The notes: generated from the letters alone by a model not told the origin. A stretch of DNA of 64,000 nucleotides from an uncultured Prevotellaceae bacterium (GCA_900317325.1 ONGE01000002.1:62001-126000); one strand, 5' to 3'. Counted from the first letter of the stretch, positions 42,253 to 51,434 are shown. Numbers and translations are program-made.

Positions 42253-43677
42253 CTGGCCGTCGCTGTTCATGTCGGCTGCAGGATTATCAGCAACGTTATC
42301 ACTCATGATCATGCTGATGAGCGTAGTCACGTCGGTGATGTTCACCTGGCCGTCGCCGTTCACGTCGCCACGGATAAAGTCGGGCTTCTCACTGAAGTAT
42401 CCCGGGTTGCTGGGGCCGCCGTCGAGGTGGGCATAGTCCACATCCACATGGTTGACATCGTAGGTCGTGCCCTTACCGCCCACCAGGCTGGTGCAATCCT
42501 TGAACATGTCCCAAGTGTAGCGCATGGAAGCCGTCGTCCAGCCATCGCCCACATAGATGGTGCGCAGATTATTGCAGTGGATGAACATATGTCGTATCTC
42601 GTAGACCTGAGACGTGTTGAAACTGCTCAAGTCAAGACTCGTCAATTTATAACAGCTATCGAACATGAAAGCCATAATCTCCACCTCACTGGTGTTCAGA
42701 TAAGTCAAGCCCTGGATGGATTCAAGATTCCACATTCTGTAAAACCAACCCCAGGTGGTGGTCGGGCGGGCATCAGCAAACGAGGGGTCAAAGACCACCT
42801 TGGTCACCTCGTGGTTGGTTTCATCAATGTCCCAACCGGTATCGTATTCTCCCTCGTTCATGTCGTAGGTCCTGCCTGGGCGGCCAATGCGCAGGCCGTC
42901 GTAGTAGAACGTCAACGTCGTGTTTTCAGGTGTGTAGCAGGCATAGGCCTCTTTCAGTTCGGTGAAGTAGCCCGGATTGCTCGTGCCACCATCGAAGTGG
43001 GCATAGCCGGCATCCACATGGCCCGAGTCGAAGGTCGTGCCTTGTCCTCCCACCAGGCTGGTACAGTTATAGAACATATTTAATGACCCGGTCACTGCCG
43101 CTGTGCTCCATCCGATGCTGACATAGATGGTTCTCAGACTGGTGCAGGCATTGAACATATACTCCATGTTGTCTACCGTGGCCGTGTTGAAATGCCTCAA
43201 GTCAAGCATCGTCAAACCAGAGCAGCGAGAAAACATGGCAGACATACGTTCCACCTTGGCGGTGTTGAAATGACTCAAGTCGAGGTTTGTCAATCTGTAG
43301 CAGTCATAGAACATATAATCCATACGGGTCACCTTACTGGTGTTCAGATGCTCCAAGCCCTCGACGGATTGAAGATTCGTCATGCCATAAAACCAGCCGT
43401 AGGTGGTCGTCGGGCGGGCATCAGCGAACGACGGGTCAAACACCACCCGAGTCACATTGGCTTTGGTGCCATCGGTGTCCCAGCCGGCATCGTTGTTATC
43501 GGTATTCAGAAAGTAGGTTGTGCCCGTGCGGATATTGCGATCGTCGTCGTAGTAGAACGACAGCGTCATGTTATCCGGCGTGTAGCAAGCGTAGGCCTCT
43601 TGAGCCCTGGCTCCAAGGGCGCACATCATGGCCGTCACCAAGACGACCATCCGAAAGAGTAATGATTCTTTTTTCAT
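42193..43677 (-). CDS. BspA-type (DUF285) surface protein with C-terminal dockerin, two modules
   Basis: 494 residues: signal peptide ending GARAQ, two DUF285 modules (about 26-225 and 230-430) with YACYTPENTTLTFYYDG, VVFDPSFADARPTTT and repeats such as LDLSHFNTAKVERMSAMF, then a dockerin (about 437-490) with loops GDVNGDGQVNITDVTTLIS and DMNSDGQLNITDVTTLIN. It differs from its neighbour at 39536 mainly by having one module fewer. Its upstream region (about 110 bp) is homologous to that of the 39536 gene, so whole gene units were duplicated. Confidence 0.85.
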   Translation of the reverse strand: MKKESLLFRMVVLVTAMMCALGARAQEAYACYTPDNMTLSFYYDDDRNIRTGTTYFLNTDNNDAGWDTDGTKANVTRVVFDPSFADARPTTTYGWFYGMTNLQSVEGLEHLNTSKVTRMDYMFYDCYRLTNLDLSHFNTAKVERMSAMFSRCSGLTMLDLRHFNTATVDNMEYMFNACTSLRTIYVSIGWSTAAVTGSLNMFYNCTSLVGGQGTTFDSGHVDAGYAHFDGGTSNPGYFTELKEAYACYTPENTTLTFYYDGLRIGRPGRTYDMNEGEYDTGWDIDETNHEVTKVVFDPSFADARPTTTWGWFYRMWNLESIQGLTYLNTSEVEIMAFMFDSCYKLTSLDLSSFNTSQVYEIRHMFIHCNNLRTIYVGDGWTTASMRYTWDMFKDCTSLVGGKGTTYDVNHVDVDYAHLDGGPSNPGYFSEKPDFIRGDVNGDGQVNITDVTTLISMIMSDNVADNPAADMNSDGQLNITDVTTLINYVMSIPQN

Positions 43678-43709
43678 ATTACAAGCAATTTATCACGTGT
43701 ATAATGTAA

Positions 43710-43724
43710 TTTGCTGCAAATTTA
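43710..43724 (-). promoter_or_regulatory. Shared BspA promoter element, copy 2
   Basis: Same 15-base element as at 41743-41757, with the minus-strand -7 box TAAATTTG, 33 bases before the ATG. Confidence 0.55.
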
Positions 43725-43833
43725 GTAAAAAAAAACGTTTTTATACTCATGAAGCGCCAGAATTCATAGCCTGTGACACCGGCAGATGGTAACACGCTCG
43801 CAATGGAAATGATTGTTGAAAGTCACAACCTTA

Positions 43834-43866
43834 AAAATCCCTCACGCCCGCTTGAGGGCATGAGGG
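43834..43866 (-). terminator. Terminator of the 43893-46256 gene
   Basis: ATCCCTCACGCCC pairs with GGGCATGAGGGAT (one mismatch) with a minus-side T run. It belongs to the same hairpin family as 42133-42169 and 35533-35569. Confidence 0.75.
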
Positions 43867-43892
43867 ATATCATCATCGACCTTGTTGAAGGA

Positions 43893-46256
43893 TTAACTCT
43901 TGGAGCTGCTCATCAGATAGGTGATCATGGACGTCACGTCGCTGATGTTCGTTACACCATCGCTGTTGAAATCGGCGGCTGCAGGCACCTCGCCATCAAT
44001 CATCAACAGGTTGAGCAGCGTGGTCACGTCGCTGATGTTGACGATGCCGTCGCCGTTCACGTCGCCACGGACAAAGCTGGACTTGATCTCCACGTTGTCA
44101 ATCGCGAAGTAGTCGCCCTCGGGATGCACGCTGCTGTCCTTGCTGTATCTCCATTCCAGGGTGCATTCCCCGGCGGGCAAGCTCACCGAATAGGTTTCCC
44201 AATCGGCGTTCTTGTAGGCACCATAAGCGACTTGCTCCACGCCGTTGATGTAGAACGAGCATCTATCCCAGAAGGTTGATGCACCTTCGCCCCATGCCTT
44301 GAAGTCGAACTTCAGGATATCGCCATCGGCTGCGGTTACAGTGGCCGTCAGCACCGATGTGCTGCTTGACACCCCCGCGTTGCCCGACTGGGCATACATG
44401 CCGTCACCCTCCTGCATCACGATCCAGGGATAATCGCCTGTGGACTCGAAGTGAATATTGCCGCCGGGAACATTCAGCGCGTCGTCAAGGGTGGCGAATG
44501 TCTCGATTTGATAGAAATTCTCCCATGCTCGGGCGGTCTGATAGGCCTCAAGGGATGACTGGGGAACGTGCAATGTTGCATTACCGAAAACCGTCCAACT
44601 AAAAAGTACTTGATAATTGCCTGGTGGTACGGTAACTGCCGGTGGAACAAGCGCATGGCAAGTGACCGAAGTGATCTTATCACATGAATTGAACGCATTA
44701 TAGCCAATCAGTTCCACACCGCTGCCTAATGTCAAGGTCTTGATACCAAAGCAACGCCAATATGCATACTCATCAATGGTCTTTACGCTATTGGGAATCT
44801 TTACCGTCTCCATTTTCATGCAATCATAAAACGCAAGAAGACCAATGCTTGTCAATCCTTCAGACAAATTGATGTTCTTCAGACTATCACAACCATAGAA
44901 GGCGTACGGTTCTAAGGTCTTAATGCTGTTAGGTAACGTGATGCTCTTCTTTTTATTCCAGAAAGCACAACCCTTATATCCAATCGAGGTCACGTCATAG
45001 GTTGTACCATCCACATTGATTGTCGCAGGGATGGCAACGCTCTCGTATGCCAGAGTGTAGCCTGCTTTTGCAGTAAAACTGTACAAGGAATCACATCTGG
45101 TGTATTGGGGACTCACCTCCACAGTTGTGGGACCGGTCTTCTGATAACAGATGTCGTTCACTTCAAAGTCTGATTTGTACCAAACATTCTCGACGATAAA
45201 GTTGTTCCAATTATTGGCTGAGCGGTACGCTGCAAGAGATTCTCGTGGCACAACAAGCATAAAATCCTCATTCTGACAGATATCACTGGGGAACGTGTTG
45301 CTCGCAATTACGGGAGGGGTTTCGGCCAAAATAGAGAAATAAGAGAATTTGTCACATCCTTCAAATGCATGAGCCCCTATGGAAGTGACTCCCTTATCCA
45401 AATCGATAGAGCTGATATAAGAATCAGAAAAAGCATAGGTTCCAATGATGGTAACTGTATTGGGAAGAGTGACGTAAAAATTTCCCCGTTGGGGCTTACT
45501 GCCACTGAATGCGTATGAGTCAATCTGTGTCACGGTGTAGGTCACACCATTATAGATTACTTGTGAAGGGATTATATACCATTTACAATGATAACTATAG
45601 AGGTCTAAGTCCCTATAGGTCACGGCCACTGTGTTGCTGCTGATTCTCTTGTAATAGATGCCGTCAACAACAAATAAGTTGTCTTCTACAATGTTAGCGA
45701 ACTGCGACCAGCCCGAAGTGCTCTGGTAACTGCTTAATGAACCTTGCGGAACATACAGTCGGGTGTTGGCATAGGTGGCCGCATCAAAGTTGTTGGCATC
45801 GCACGACACTGCAGCCTCGCTCAAGCAAGTGATCCAATCCAGATTAGTACAGCCGATAAACGCATTGTTATAAATGGAGTAGATGGTGCTGGGCAGAGTG
45901 ATGTGGCGCAGCGAGGTGCAACCGGCAAAGCATTCGTTCATCAGCATTATAACACCTTCGGGAAGCGTGACAACATTCAGATTGGTGCAGCCCTTGAAAG
46001 CTTGGTAGCCAATGCCTGTCACTGGATAGTACTTGCCATTGTAGGGCACGCTGTCAGGGATGTTCACAGTCCCGGAATAGGTGTTGAATGAACCATTGTT
46101 CTGGACACTGACTACACCGCGACCATCGGAATAGGTGGTCAAGCGATAGTAGATGCCGTTGGTCGAGAAATATACTTCATCGGCAGTGGCGCTCACGGCA
46201 CACGTGAAGAATGTCATCAGCACGACCAATCGAAAGAATAAACTTTTCTTTTCCAT
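43893..46256 (-). CDS. BspA-type LRR_5 surface protein with C-terminal dockerin
   Basis: 787 residues from the ATG at 46256 (MEKKSLFFRLVV), where the signal peptide begins. Leucine-rich repeats of the LRR_5 type fill about residues 40-580: VTGIGYQAFKGCTNLNVVTL, VTSIGAHAFEGCDKFSYF and relatives, with inserts of the form VPRESLAAYRSANNWNNF. A jelly-roll segment (about 600-720, FKAWGEGASTFWDRCSFYIN and GEYFAIDNV-like end) may bind carbohydrate. A dockerin closes the protein (RGDVNGDGIVNISDVTTLLN, DFNSDGVTNISDVTSMIT). Base composition is visibly more A/T-rich than the flanking core genes. Confidence 0.83.
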   Translation of the reverse strand: MEKKSLFFRLVVLMTFFTCAVSATADEVYFSTNGIYYRLTTYSDGRGVVSVQNNGSFNTYSGTVNIPDSVPYNGKYYPVTGIGYQAFKGCTNLNVVTLPEGVIMLMNECFAGCTSLRHITLPSTIYSIYNNAFIGCTNLDWITCLSEAAVSCDANNFDAATYANTRLYVPQGSLSSYQSTSGWSQFANIVEDNLFVVDGIYYKRISSNTVAVTYRDLDLYSYHCKWYIIPSQVIYNGVTYTVTQIDSYAFSGSKPQRGNFYVTLPNTVTIIGTYAFSDSYISSIDLDKGVTSIGAHAFEGCDKFSYFSILAETPPVIASNTFPSDICQNEDFMLVVPRESLAAYRSANNWNNFIVENVWYKSDFEVNDICYQKTGPTTVEVSPQYTRCDSLYSFTAKAGYTLAYESVAIPATINVDGTTYDVTSIGYKGCAFWNKKKSITLPNSIKTLEPYAFYGCDSLKNINLSEGLTSIGLLAFYDCMKMETVKIPNSVKTIDEYAYWRCFGIKTLTLGSGVELIGYNAFNSCDKITSVTCHALVPPAVTVPPGNYQVLFSWTVFGNATLHVPQSSLEAYQTARAWENFYQIETFATLDDALNVPGGNIHFESTGDYPWIVMQEGDGMYAQSGNAGVSSSTSVLTATVTAADGDILKFDFKAWGEGASTFWDRCSFYINGVEQVAYGAYKNADWETYSVSLPAGECTLEWRYSKDSSVHPEGDYFAIDNVEIKSSFVRGDVNGDGIVNISDVTTLLNLLMIDGEVPAAADFNSDGVTNISDVTSMITYLMSSSKS

Positions 46257-46560
46257 AAGCCTATAGTTTTTAATGGTTAGTAATTGCCACAAATATAGCA
46301 ATAATAATTAAATTGTGACACATAAAGCGTTAAAAAAATGTCAATAACACAGATATTGACCCAGCCTTTAACCTCGGTGAAGCCAATTTCACAAACTCAC
46401 GTTAAATAACGTGATTTAGATGAAAATAAGTTGCTGTTACTTAACTCCTCCCCCGCCCGGGGGGAGGTGCCCGTCAGGGCGGAGGAGGGGGAGTGCCTGG
46501 GGAGAGTATGACTTACCCTCAAAGCTCTTCCCCTGGGGATGTCAACGCCCCCTGAGAGGG

Positions 46561-46729
46561 TGTGTCATAATTCAACTGCTAGAACTATAACCGCCCTGCG
46601 GGCGGGAAATTAATCAAATTAATTATAAAATATTTATTAATATGATAATAGTATCAATTTTAATTTAATAATTTGTTTAATTTCCCGTGCGATAGCACGG
46701 TTATATTACCGAGTCGCAATTATGACACA
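46561..46729. mobile_element. MITE-like nested palindromic element, 169 bp
   Basis: Outer arms TGTGTCATAATT (46561-46572) and its complement (46718-46729) are perfect. Inside them TATAACCG (46586-46593) pairs with 46698-46705 and GGGAAATTAA (46604-46613) with 46677-46686. Each side carries a small GC-rich hairpin (46591-46607 and 46685-46700), and the centre is an A/T-rich spacer. There is no coding frame. The form fits a non-autonomous mobile element or a long structured RNA. Confidence 0.6.
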
Positions 46730-46798
46730 TCCTCAATTGCTAACGCACTGATTGACAATCTATAATTTTCGTCGAATTCACGTTTTTCACTGCTTTGC

Positions 46799-47020
46799 GT
46801 CCGTTCGTCCGTTCATTCATGCATGCGTGAGGAGGCAAGAACAAGTCAGGTTTCAATCACCGTCACATACACATTTCTGTACGAACGGATGAACGAATGA
46901 AAAGGTAGGTATTGTATAGTTTTATGACAGAATTGAAATTGTTGTGTCAAAACTTGCGATGACACAATTTCATTCGTTCATCCGTTCGTTCATTTTATAT
47001 ATAATAGCGGACGAACGGAC
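46799..47020. repeat. Inverted-repeat unit of 222 bp, copy 1
   Basis: Bounded by GTCCGTTCGTCCG (46799-46811) and its perfect complement (47008-47020). Inside, perfect 21-base arms at 46881-46901 and 46969-46989 enclose a smaller hairpin in which TTGTGTC pairs with GACACAA. The region 46257-47330 holds no gene; it also contains a GC-rich imperfect palindrome at 46444-46494. Confidence 0.7.
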
Positions 47021-47082
47021 AAAAAACCAGCACTTGAGACGAGAGGACAGACATGAGCAAAACCTAACTTTTCTCCTCACGC

Positions 47083-47235
47083 ACACATACATTTGTACGA
47101 ACGGATGAACGGATGAAAAGGTAGGTATAATAATTTTATGATAGAATTGAAATTGTTGTGTCAAAACTTGCGATGACACAATTTCATTCGTTCATCCGTT
47201 CGTTCATTTATATATATAATAGCGGACGAACGGAC
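47083..47235. repeat. Inverted-repeat unit, copy 2 (tandem, offset 216 bp)
   Basis: Repeats 46867-47020 almost exactly: 21-base arms at 47097-47117 and 47183-47203 (one mismatch) and the end element at 47223-47235. The left end element of copy 1 is not repeated. Confidence 0.7.
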
Positions 47236-47257
47236 GAAAAACGATCACTCCACACGA

Positions 47258-47325
47258 TAAAAAGCGGCCGGCTGCTCGGGCAGTCGGTCGCTTCATGTTA
47301 TTGATGTGATACCTCAGGTCTCGTT
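47258..47325 (-). repeat. Terminator plus tRNA-Phe-3'-end-like scar, copy C
   Basis: GC-rich hairpin (47264-47291) with a minus-side T run (47259-47263), preceded on the minus strand by a stretch that matches the end of tRNA-Phe (GATGTGATACCT here, GATGTGGTACCT at the tRNA). It sits directly after the stop codon of the 47331-49070 gene and serves as its terminator. Confidence 0.65.
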
Positions 47326-47330
47326 GCGGA

Positions 47331-49070
47331 TCAGTGCAGGATAATGTCGATTAGGGCGTTGATGTCGGAGATATTGACTTCGCCATCACCGTTCACGTCG
47401 GCAGCAGAGGTGTTATCATTTCCGCTCAGAATCATGTTGATGACGGCGTTCACATCAGATATATTGACCTCAAGGTCATGGTTCACGTCGCCAATGAATA
47501 TATCTTCCACAATCTGTCCGAAATAGGGATACCAGTTCTCGTCAGCCCGATAGGCATCGGCCGTTCCCTGCAGCACATGCAGCGTGCGGCCAGAGTAATC
47601 ATAACCGTCCAAACAGAATGGTTCATACCCGGTCGATACTCTCGAGAGGTCAGCAATGTAGCAATACACATCCGTCAGCCCAAAGCACTGATAGAACGCA
47701 AAGTAATTGATCTCAGTTACCGAGTTGGGGATGTCGATGCTGGTCAGGCCATCGCAGCCCGCGAACGCCAAGTCACCGATTGCTGTTACCGAGTTGGGGA
47801 TAGTCGTGTTCTTGCAGCCAGCAATCAATGTATTAGAGGCGGTCTCGATAATTGCATTGCAGTTGTTGTGCGAATCATATCTTGGATTGCCACTTTCTAC
47901 CACGATGCTGGTCAGACCTGAGCAACTCTCGAACACCCCGTCACCGATAGATGTTACCGAGTTGGGGATGACGATGCTGGTCAAGCCATCGCAGTCCTCG
48001 AACGCAGAGCCAGCAATGCCTAATGTTCCTTCTCTGAAAGTCATATTCGTTCCGCTTGGCATACTGCCTTTATACTTATAAGCGACCTTGCCGGCATAGA
48101 CCATTCCGAATGGCTGGTTTTTATACCATGCTGTATTATTGAACGCATTGCCACCGATTGCTGTTACCGAGTTGGGGATGTTGATGCCAGTCAGCCCAGT
48201 GCAACCAGAGAACGCAGACGAACCGATCTCAGTTACCGAGTCGGGGATGTCGATGCTGGTCAGACCATCGCAGTTGTAGAACGCATAGTCATCGATAGTA
48301 GTTACTGAGTTGGGGATAGTCGTGTTCTTGCAGCCATAAATTAACGTGTTATCGGCGGTCTCGATAATTGCATTGCAGTTGTTGCGCGAATCATATGTTG
48401 GATTGCCACTTTCTACCACGATGCTGGTAAGACCTGAGCAACTCTCGAACACCCCGTAACCAATCTCAATTACTGAGTTGGGGATGTCGATGCTGGTCAG
48501 ACTGTCGCAACTATAGAACGCATAGTGACCAATCTCAGTTACCGAGTTGGGGATGACGATACTGGTCAGACTGTCGCAGCAATCGAACGCAAAGTTACCG
48601 ATCTTAGTTACCGAGTTGGGGATAATCGTGTTCTTGCAGCCAGCAATCAACACATTATCGGCGGTCTCGATAATTGCATTGCAGTTGTTGCGCGAATCAA
48701 ACCTGGGATTGCCACTGTCTACCACGATGCTGGTCAGCCCAGGGCAGTTCCCGAATGCCTCTTGACCGATCTCAGTTACCGAGTTGGGGACGACGATGCT
48801 GGTCAGTTCAGTACTGCCATATAACGCAATGGCTTCGATAGAAGTTACCGGGTAGGTGGTTCCATCATAGGTAACGGTGGCTGGGATAACGACATCGCCT
48901 GAATACCCGATAAATAAAAAACCAGGAACACGTCGGGAAGCCACGGCGGCCTCGTTGCCGTGGATGTTGTAACAGATGCCATCGACCACGAAGTCGGCGG
49001 CCGTAGCCGTTAAAGGCAACAGGAGTGCCAGCAACAGGATGGCGGTTTTGATAAATTGTTTCATAATCAT
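47331..49070 (-). CDS. BspA-type LRR_5 surface protein with C-terminal dockerin
   Basis: 579 residues, signal peptide ending ATAAD (a start two codons later is also possible). About 15 LRR_5 repeats of the form IPNSVTEIGxxAFxxCDGLTS run from about residue 55 to 480, interrupted three times by a longer unit containing VVESGNPTYDSRNNCNAIIE. These longer units are almost identical in DNA (near 47.84, 48.36 and 48.66 kb), a sign of recent internal duplication. A short capping segment (about 485-520) and a dockerin (GDVNHDLEVNISDVNAVIN, DVNGDGEVNISDINALID) complete it. Probably surface exposed and ligand binding; unlike its neighbours the dockerin ends the protein exactly. Confidence 0.85.
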   Translation of the reverse strand: MIMKQFIKTAILLLALLLPLTATAADFVVDGICYNIHGNEAAVASRRVPGFLFIGYSGDVVIPATVTYDGTTYPVTSIEAIALYGSTELTSIVVPNSVTEIGQEAFGNCPGLTSIVVDSGNPRFDSRNNCNAIIETADNVLIAGCKNTIIPNSVTKIGNFAFDCCDSLTSIVIPNSVTEIGHYAFYSCDSLTSIDIPNSVIEIGYGVFESCSGLTSIVVESGNPTYDSRNNCNAIIETADNTLIYGCKNTTIPNSVTTIDDYAFYNCDGLTSIDIPDSVTEIGSSAFSGCTGLTGINIPNSVTAIGGNAFNNTAWYKNQPFGMVYAGKVAYKYKGSMPSGTNMTFREGTLGIAGSAFEDCDGLTSIVIPNSVTSIGDGVFESCSGLTSIVVESGNPRYDSHNNCNAIIETASNTLIAGCKNTTIPNSVTAIGDLAFAGCDGLTSIDIPNSVTEINYFAFYQCFGLTDVYCYIADLSRVSTGYEPFCLDGYDYSGRTLHVLQGTADAYRADENWYPYFGQIVEDIFIGDVNHDLEVNISDVNAVINMILSGNDNTSAADVNGDGEVNISDINALIDIILH

Positions 49071-49188
49071 AATGTTTAGAAATTAATAATTAGTTAATGA
49101 AATCATTGATTAAAGGTATCGCCCACAAAGGTATAAAAGATTTTTCAATATTCATCACAGTCATGCATATTTTTTCATACATCCACAC

Positions 49189-49250
49189 AAAAAAGCGGCC
49201 GGCTGCGCGGGCAGTCGGCCATTTCATGTTTTTGATGTAGTACATCCGGT
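49189..49250 (-). repeat. Terminator plus tRNA-Phe-3'-end-like scar, copy B
   Basis: Hairpin 49195-49220 with six minus-side T residues (49189-49194), then GATGTAGTACATCCGG, close to the GATGTGGTACCTCCGG at the tRNA-Phe 3' end. It follows the 49297-51156 gene and probably terminates it. Confidence 0.65.
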
Positions 49251-49296
49251 CTCGGATGGGGCAGCACATGCCGCCCTTTTTATACATTTCTCTCGC

Positions 49297-51156
49297 TTAG
49301 AAAATCTTGTTCATATCAATGTTAATCATCTGATTGTCGGGAGCATTGGGATCGAAAATGATGTCAATGCTGAAGGCACCAGTCTCGTAAATGTAAATGA
49401 GCCTATTTTCGGCGGGCCATGAGTAGGCATAAGAGTGATTAGTAACAATCTTGAAATAGATTTCGGTACCTTCCGGGAACCAACCGGCCTTGTTTAAACG
49501 GTAGATGCCGTCAGCGCCCTTAGTCATGTTGTTGCGCTCGTCGTTGAGATCCCACTCGCTTTCAAACAGGTTGGCGGTACCGACAACGGTGTAAACCGGT
49601 TCGGGCCAGGTGCCACTCAGCAGGAAGTTGATGAGGCAGGTCACATCCGAAATGTTAACATTGCCATCCAAGTCACAGTCGGCAGCGGCAGGAGCAGCCT
49701 GGTTGCTCATCAGAATGTTGAGCAGGGCGGTTGCGTCGCTAATGTTGATGTCGAGGTCATCATTCACGTCACCGCGGGTGTAGGCAGGCCTCCTGGTGAG
49801 GTAGCCGGGGTTGCTCGGGCCTCCGTCGATGTGGGCGTAGACGCCATCAATATGAACGCCATCGTAGGTCGTGCCCTGGCCACCAACCAGGCTGTTACAG
49901 CCAGCGAACATGCGACCTGAATATAACAACGAAGCATTGCTCCATTCATCACCCACATAGATGGTCTGCAAATGTTCACAGTCTGCAAACATGCGTGTCA
50001 TGGTATTCACATTGGCCGTGTTGAAAGTGCCCAAGTCAAGGCGTGTCAGGCTATGACAACTTTCGAACATACCGAACATCATAGCCACTTTGGCGGTGTT
50101 GAAACCGCTCAAGTCAATGCTTGGCAATGAACTGCAGCCAGCGAACATATCACTCATATCGGTAACCTCAATCGTGTTCAGGTATTGTATGCCCATGATA
50201 GACTTAAGATATGGCATATCATAAAACCATCCATTGGTGCTCGTCGGGCGGTAATTAGCAAACGAGGGGTCAATGACTGCCTTGGTCACATAAGGATAAT
50301 CCCAATGCCACATGGGTATACCTGGCTCGTGCCCCTCGATGGTGTAGATACCGCCCGGGCGACTGCCAATCTTGTTGTCGTAGTAGAAAGATAATGTCGT
50401 GTTCTCCGGCGTGTAGCAGACATAGGCCACGGTACCCGAAGCAGTGAAATAGCCCGGGTTGCTGGAGCCGCCGTCGGCGTGCGCATAGGTCTTGTCCGTC
50501 GGATTGGATTCGTTATATACCGTGCCCATGCCGCCCACCAGGCTGGTGGTGTTATGGAACATATCTTTGGAATAAGTCACTGCGGCTGTGTTCCAGCGCT
50601 CACCCACAATGATGGTTTGCAGACTGGTGCAGCCATCGAACATGTTACCCATATCGGTTACCTTGGACGTGTTAAGACCGTTCAGGTTAAGACTTGTCAA
50701 GCCAGTGCAGCCTTCGAACATGCGACTCATATTGGTTACGTTGGACGTGTTGAGACCGTTCAGGTCAAGACTTGTCAATTCTGTACAATTAGAAAACATC
50801 CAAGCCATATCGGTCACATCGCTGGTGTTCAGGTATCTTATGCCCGTGATAGACTGAAGATTCTGCAAATAGTAAAACCATCCATGGGTGGTCGTCGGGC
50901 GGTAATTAGCGAACGAGCGGTCAAATTCTGCCTTGGTCGCACCAAGAAGCAACAAACTCCACTGGGGTAAATGGCCTGGCTCATCTTGCAGTAACCAGGT
51001 GTAGTCCGGGCGGGTGCTGCGCTCGTTGTCATAGTAAAAAGTGAGCGTCTTGTTCTCAGACGTGTAGCAAGCATAGGCCTCTTTGGCACTGGCGCCAAGG
51101 GCGCACATCATGGCCGCCATCAGGACAGCCAGACGAAAAAGTAACGAATTCTTCAT
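49297..51156 (-). CDS. BspA-type (DUF285) protein with internal dockerin and SusE-like C-terminal domain
   Basis: 619 residues. Signal peptide ends GASAK. Two DUF285 modules (about 25-235 and 240-450), with LDLNGLNTSNVTNMSRMFEG and AHIDGGPSNPGYL, are followed by a dockerin (about 455-512: RGDVNDDLDINISDATALLN, DCDLDGNVNISDVTCLIN) and a SusE-like domain (about 518-619, VYTVVGTANLFESEWD). The last domain is a diverged relative of those ending the genes at 35957 and 37445, so this protein joins the two architectures in the cluster. It is the gene closest to tRNA-Phe. Confidence 0.85.
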   Translation of the reverse strand: MKNSLLFRLAVLMAAMMCALGASAKEAYACYTSENKTLTFYYDNERSTRPDYTWLLQDEPGHLPQWSLLLLGATKAEFDRSFANYRPTTTHGWFYYLQNLQSITGIRYLNTSDVTDMAWMFSNCTELTSLDLNGLNTSNVTNMSRMFEGCTGLTSLNLNGLNTSKVTDMGNMFDGCTSLQTIIVGERWNTAAVTYSKDMFHNTTSLVGGMGTVYNESNPTDKTYAHADGGSSNPGYFTASGTVAYVCYTPENTTLSFYYDNKIGSRPGGIYTIEGHEPGIPMWHWDYPYVTKAVIDPSFANYRPTSTNGWFYDMPYLKSIMGIQYLNTIEVTDMSDMFAGCSSLPSIDLSGFNTAKVAMMFGMFESCHSLTRLDLGTFNTANVNTMTRMFADCEHLQTIYVGDEWSNASLLYSGRMFAGCNSLVGGQGTTYDGVHIDGVYAHIDGGPSNPGYLTRRPAYTRGDVNDDLDINISDATALLNILMSNQAAPAAADCDLDGNVNISDVTCLINFLLSGTWPEPVYTVVGTANLFESEWDLNDERNNMTKGADGIYRLNKAGWFPEGTEIYFKIVTNHSYAYSWPAENRLIYIYETGAFSIDIIFDPNAPDNQMINIDMNKIF

Positions 51157-51188
51157 AATACAAGCGATTTAAAAAGAGATTATTGAAA

Positions 51189-51203
51189 TTTGCTGCAAAT
51201 TTA
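51189..51203 (-). promoter_or_regulatory. Shared BspA promoter element, copy 3
   Basis: TTTGCTGCAAATTTA again, with the minus-strand -7 box TAAATTTG 40 bases before the ATG at 51156. Confidence 0.55.
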
Positions 51204-51318
51204 GTAAAATTTATCCACGGGAAGGGCATCATTCCAGAATATTCACTATCAAAAAAACAAATTTTCACCATCCGAGCCGAAAAAGAGAAATCAAAAGCAG
51301 CCCCTGCTCGTCCTTAGG

Positions 51319-51418
51319 TTCATTCATGCGAGTGTGAGAAGATGAGAAACAAGTCAGGTCAGCAACGCCATCACAGGCCCATGTGTACGAACGGATGAAC
51401 GAATGAACGGATGAAAAG
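51319..51418. repeat. Dispersed partial copy of the 46.8-kb repeat
   Basis: Matches 46810-46910: CATTCATGC, then AACAAGTCAGGT, then GTACGAACGGATGAACGAAT, extended here by another GAACGGAT unit. It lies just before the tRNA-Phe terminator. The stretch 51157-51668 otherwise contains only the promoter element, this repeat and the tRNA. Confidence 0.65.
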
Positions 51419-51434
51419 GCCTGCAATACTTAAC

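Noticed and set aside
47838-48720. Regular repeats suggestive of a CRISPR array
   Set aside because: Repeats are in frame and encode LRR_5 units; spacing and lack of cas genes do not fit CRISPR.
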